A stretch of 64,000 nucleotides of DNA from Nelumbo lutea (Eukaryota > Streptophyta > Magnoliopsida > Proteales > Nelumbonaceae). A model generated the notes under the pieces. That model was not told where the DNA came from and ran no database searches. It was given only the letters and a program-made list of their open reading frames with translations. This document shows, one piece after another, positions 62,748 to 64,000 of this stretch (within the stretch, counting starts at the first letter, position 1; the number at the start of each line of letters is the position of its first letter). Made by a program: the position numbers and the translations under genes. The stretch covers positions 142,061,017 through 142,125,016 of the forward strand of contig JAKGHH010000001.1 of assembly GCA_022828595.1 (NCBI GenBank). The letters are read 5' to 3'.

Positions 62748-63678
62748 CCCATTGCCACGTATGTCTTTTCATAAATGTTCCCTCGTGGTGATGTCTGACA
62801 GGCTTCTGTGTTAAAATCTCTAGGGTCCACTGTTCAGAGGTGGTCTAGGTTAATCAATAATGGGTTTGGGGCTATTCGTTTTCTCAATTGGCCCATGCAC
62901 TGGCCAGATATACTATTTACATCATGGGCAATGGGCCTACTCCAATCGGAAATCGTTTAGAGCCTAGAGGGGGAAACCAAGACCAAGAGACCATTCTAAG
63001 TTTTCTCTGGTTCCTCCGGTCTTAAAAGTTAAAAACACTGGTATGCATTATAACTATACTGTATCAGCGGCGTTAGGGGCAATGCTAGTCGATTTGATTA
63101 ATGGGACTTAACCGATTTATAATTGTATTATTGCTAAGGCTCAGTTTGTGCTGTATGTTATATGGTTTTTTGTACGTATTTATATTTTATACAATATTTG
63201 TATTTATATTCTTGGCACACTAGCAACCGCCTGAATGAGAAAAGATTAGATCAATTTGCTTCCTCAAGACGTCCGAAAGATGAAGATATAAACTAATGAA
63301 AAGAATGTTGCATTATGTCAAAAGTGAATTATTTGGATTGAAATATATCAGGAAGGACAGGTTTGAGGCGGCCTAACAAACAGAGACGATCAACGATGGG
63401 AATACAATTTTTCACTTCACCTGGAGTTGTCATATGTTAGATATTAAGCTATATGAAGCAAACGTGTATGATCTAGGTGGGCCCGTTCAAGATTTCATTC
63501 CTCTCCCAGAAAACTCCATTTCAATTTCAGCAGTTTTGTCATGTAAAATGGGATATTGATTTTCATTATTGATAAAATTGCATTCTCGCTCTAAGGAAAG
63601 GCCATATTTCAGCCTCGCCTTTGGGAATGAGAATCTCATTCAACAAAATCAAAAAGACATCCTCAAAATCTTTTTTCT
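62748..63678. other. Intergenic, no gene recognised
   Basis: No conserved gene or bounded repeat seen. Confidence 0.45.
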
Positions 63679-63778
63679 NNNNNNNNNNNNNNNNNNNNNN
63701 NNNNNNNNNNNNNNNNNNNNNNNNNNNNNNNNNNNNNNNNNNNNNNNNNNNNNNNNNNNNNNNNNNNNNNNNNNNNNN
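63679..63778. other. Assembly gap (100 N)
   Basis: Exactly 100 unknown bases, the usual placeholder for a gap of unknown size. Frames crossing it are meaningless. Confidence 0.99.
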
Positions 63779-64000
63779 GATAGGATCAACCCTTTTATCA
63801 GACAAAGTGAATGATCAATGATGCACTCTCTCTGATGGAAACATGAACTGCCAGCGGTTGATTTCAATCATTGAAATTTGTTTTTGCAAAATATATTTAT
63901 ATAGAAATATACTTATATATATTATGGTTTCAAAATGTTTGCAAAATGTTTTAATTCCCAGGATTCATGTGAGTAGAGAGTGCAACGCTGCACCTTGCAG
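63779..64000. other. Sequence after the gap, nothing recognised
   Basis: Too short to interpret. No motif seen. Confidence 0.45.

Noticed and set aside
63566..63867. Open frames crossing the run of N
   Set aside because: Their continuity depends on 100 unknown bases.
1..64000. CRISPR array, bacterial operon, rRNA or organellar insertion
   Set aside because: I looked for regularly spaced repeats, Shine-Dalgarno-led gene trains and conserved rRNA or organelle sequences and saw none. All tandem repeats found are short local duplications or microsatellites.

Overview
The window is nuclear DNA from a flowering plant. The evidence is two intron-containing plant genes with canonical GT-AG splice sites, an AT-rich background, and a dense layered load of plant transposons (Ty3/gypsy, Ty1/copia, LINE, hAT, PIF/Harbinger, Mutator-like and Helitron-like). 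I cannot name the species. There is one 100-base run of N (63,679-63,778). I see no bacterial genes, CRISPR array, rRNA or intact tRNA.

Layout. 0-9.2 kb: small MITEs, then a Harbinger-like element (2,654-9,209) split by a decayed 5.3-kb chromodomain-type gypsy element with a perfect TACCT target duplication. 9.2-17.4 kb: no recognisable gene; three related Mutator-type MITEs begin here (the third ends at 17,705), with a Helitron-like element and a hAT MITE. 17.8-22.3 kb: a hAT transposon relic with broken transposase and two younger transposons inside it. 22.7-30.9 kb: a very AT-rich Harbinger-type MITE, LINE fragments, a GA-rich minisatellite and Helitron ends.

31.3-47.6 kb, minus strand: a mitochondrial-type ABC1/UbiB atypical kinase gene (ADCK2-like). 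Four coding exons join in phase. Its 9.0-kb second intron holds a complete copia element (36,497-42,339, TSD AGGTC) in antisense orientation, and other introns hold LINE, hAT, SINE-like and MITE sequences. The last exon has a one-base frame disruption just before the conserved C-terminus. The likely promoter carries site II (TGGGCY) motifs.

47.8-57.4 kb: a 9.55-kb Tat-lineage gypsy element with two RNase H domains, unequal LTRs, no matching target duplication, and an antisense reading frame relic between pol and the 3' LTR. 57.8-58.3 kb: a near-perfect foldback MITE.

60.9-61.8 kb, minus strand: a MOTHER OF FT AND TFL1 (MFT) type PEBP gene with family-typical exons (201, 62 and 41 nt, then the last exon). 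Its last exon carries small frame disruptions that replace the conserved C-terminus. It lies between two related foldback hairpins, and ABRE/G-box and RY motifs lie upstream.

The two host genes are unrelated and I see no shared pathway. I did not find a convincing new biological system. The most unusual signals are the antisense frame of the Tat element, the C-terminal frame breaks in both host genes, the foldbacks around MFT, and the clean nesting history that can be read from target duplications.
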